Assembly: GCA_945900935.1 (NCBI GenBank) | Contig: CAMDKT010000419.1 | Location: 1 to 5,721 of the forward strand | Reading direction: 5' to 3' | From: Candidatus Sulfopaludibacter sp. SbA3 | GTDB lineage: Bacteria > Acidobacteriota > Terriglobia > Bryobacterales > Bryobacteraceae | Length of the DNA stretch: 5,721 bases | Part shown: positions 5,624 through 5,721 of the stretch, piece after piece | Layout of the letters: each line of letters starts with the position of its first letter | How positions within the stretch are numbered: the stretch's first letter is position 1 | Translations under genes and position numbers: made by a program | Notes under the pieces: generated by a model | Database searches by the model: none | Told to the model about the DNA's origin: nothing | Seen by the model: only the letters and a program-made list of their open reading frames with translations

Positions 5624-5698
5624 AGGGGCGTAGGTTTAACGGTAGACCAGCGGTCTCCAAAACCGCGTGTGGGGGTTCGAATCCCTCCGCCCCTGCCA
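5624..5698 (+). tRNA. trnW: tRNA-Trp (anticodon CCA)
   Basis: The 75 bases fold as a full cloverleaf. The acceptor stem AGGGGCG (5624-5630) pairs with CGCCCCT (5688-5694). The D stem is GGTT/GACC, the anticodon stem GCGGT/ACCGC, and the T stem GGGGG/CCCTC with loop TTCGAAT. The anticodon CCA at 5657-5659 reads UGG. G5695 is the discriminator expected for bacterial tRNA-Trp, and CCA is encoded at 5696-5698. The sequence is very close to E. coli tRNA-Trp in the acceptor and anticodon arms. Odd point: counted simply, position 14 is T rather than the nearly universal A, or one base is inserted before it. It lies 83 bases after rpmG behind its own probable promoter. Confidence 0.97.
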
Positions 5699-5716
5699 TC
5701 TTTTCTGGGGATGGCA
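5694..5716 (+). repeat. inverted repeat spanning the tRNA 3' end
   Basis: TGCCATC (5694-5700) is perfectly complementary to GATGGCA (5710-5716) across a nine-base loop (TTTTCTGGG). The left arm contains the last acceptor base, the discriminator and the CCA of tRNA-Trp. The right arm contains an ATG at 5711-5713 that could be the start of the next gene (reading Met-Ala-Arg before the window ends). The GGGG before it is too close for a ribosome site, so that start is uncertain. The hairpin could form in the precursor and compete with the acceptor stem end, or be chance. Confidence 0.4.
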
Positions 5717-5721
5717 AGACG

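Noticed and set aside
1..5721. CRISPR array, insertion sequence, integrase or defence genes
   Set aside because: No regularly spaced repeats, terminal inverted repeats, transposase motifs or attachment-site duplication of the tRNA 3' end are visible in the window.

Overview
The window holds the start of a bacterial translation super-cluster on the + strand: rpsL (S12), rpsG (S7), fusA (EF-G), tuf (EF-Tu), rpmG (L33) and tRNA-Trp(CCA). All protein genes are intact and point the same way, with gaps of 12, 21, 39 and 40 bases. This is the classical str operon run directly into the tuf-rpmG-trnW block that in many bacteria precedes secE-nusG-rplKAJL-rpoBC. The organism is certainly a bacterium. 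The EF-Tu wording (GHIDHGKT G1 loop, the FRSFDSIDNAPEEK stretch), the tuf-rpmG-trnW order and the moderately GC-rich codon use remind me of Acidobacteriota, perhaps Solibacterales/Bryobacterales. That assignment is from memory and should be treated as a hypothesis.

Layout. Bases 1 to about 788 hold no gene I can support. There is one possible gene tail on each strand near the left edge (3-86 on +, 233-364 on -) and some unconvincing short ORFs. A near-consensus sigma-70 promoter (TTGACA, 17-base spacer, TACACT) lies at 789-817, and a weaker extended -10 lies at 742-750. From the main promoter to the rpsL GTG start at 1142 runs a gene-free leader of about 318 bases. It contains two tiny ORFs joined by a GTGA overlap and is the best candidate for a regulatory leader. 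Bases 1142-5540 are the five protein genes. Between rpmG and tRNA-Trp is a second probable promoter (5549-5576) whose -10 and following bases closely match the first. The window ends 23 bases after the tRNA, probably just before or just inside the next gene.

How the genes work together. S12 and S7 are small-subunit proteins of the decoding centre and of the mRNA exit/E-site region. EF-Tu delivers aminoacyl-tRNA and EF-G translocates. L33 sits near the E site of the large subunit, and tRNA-Trp is a substrate of the machine. One promoter could set the level of the whole block, with the second promoter adding expression of the tRNA and whatever follows.

The core genes are ordinary and I see no defence system, mobile element or CRISPR. 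The points worth a second look are the gene order (one tuf joining two clusters, with no rpoC before rpsL), the long leader, the loss of three of four zinc cysteines in L33, an odd D-arm in the tRNA, and an inverted repeat that pairs the tRNA CCA end with a downstream ATG.
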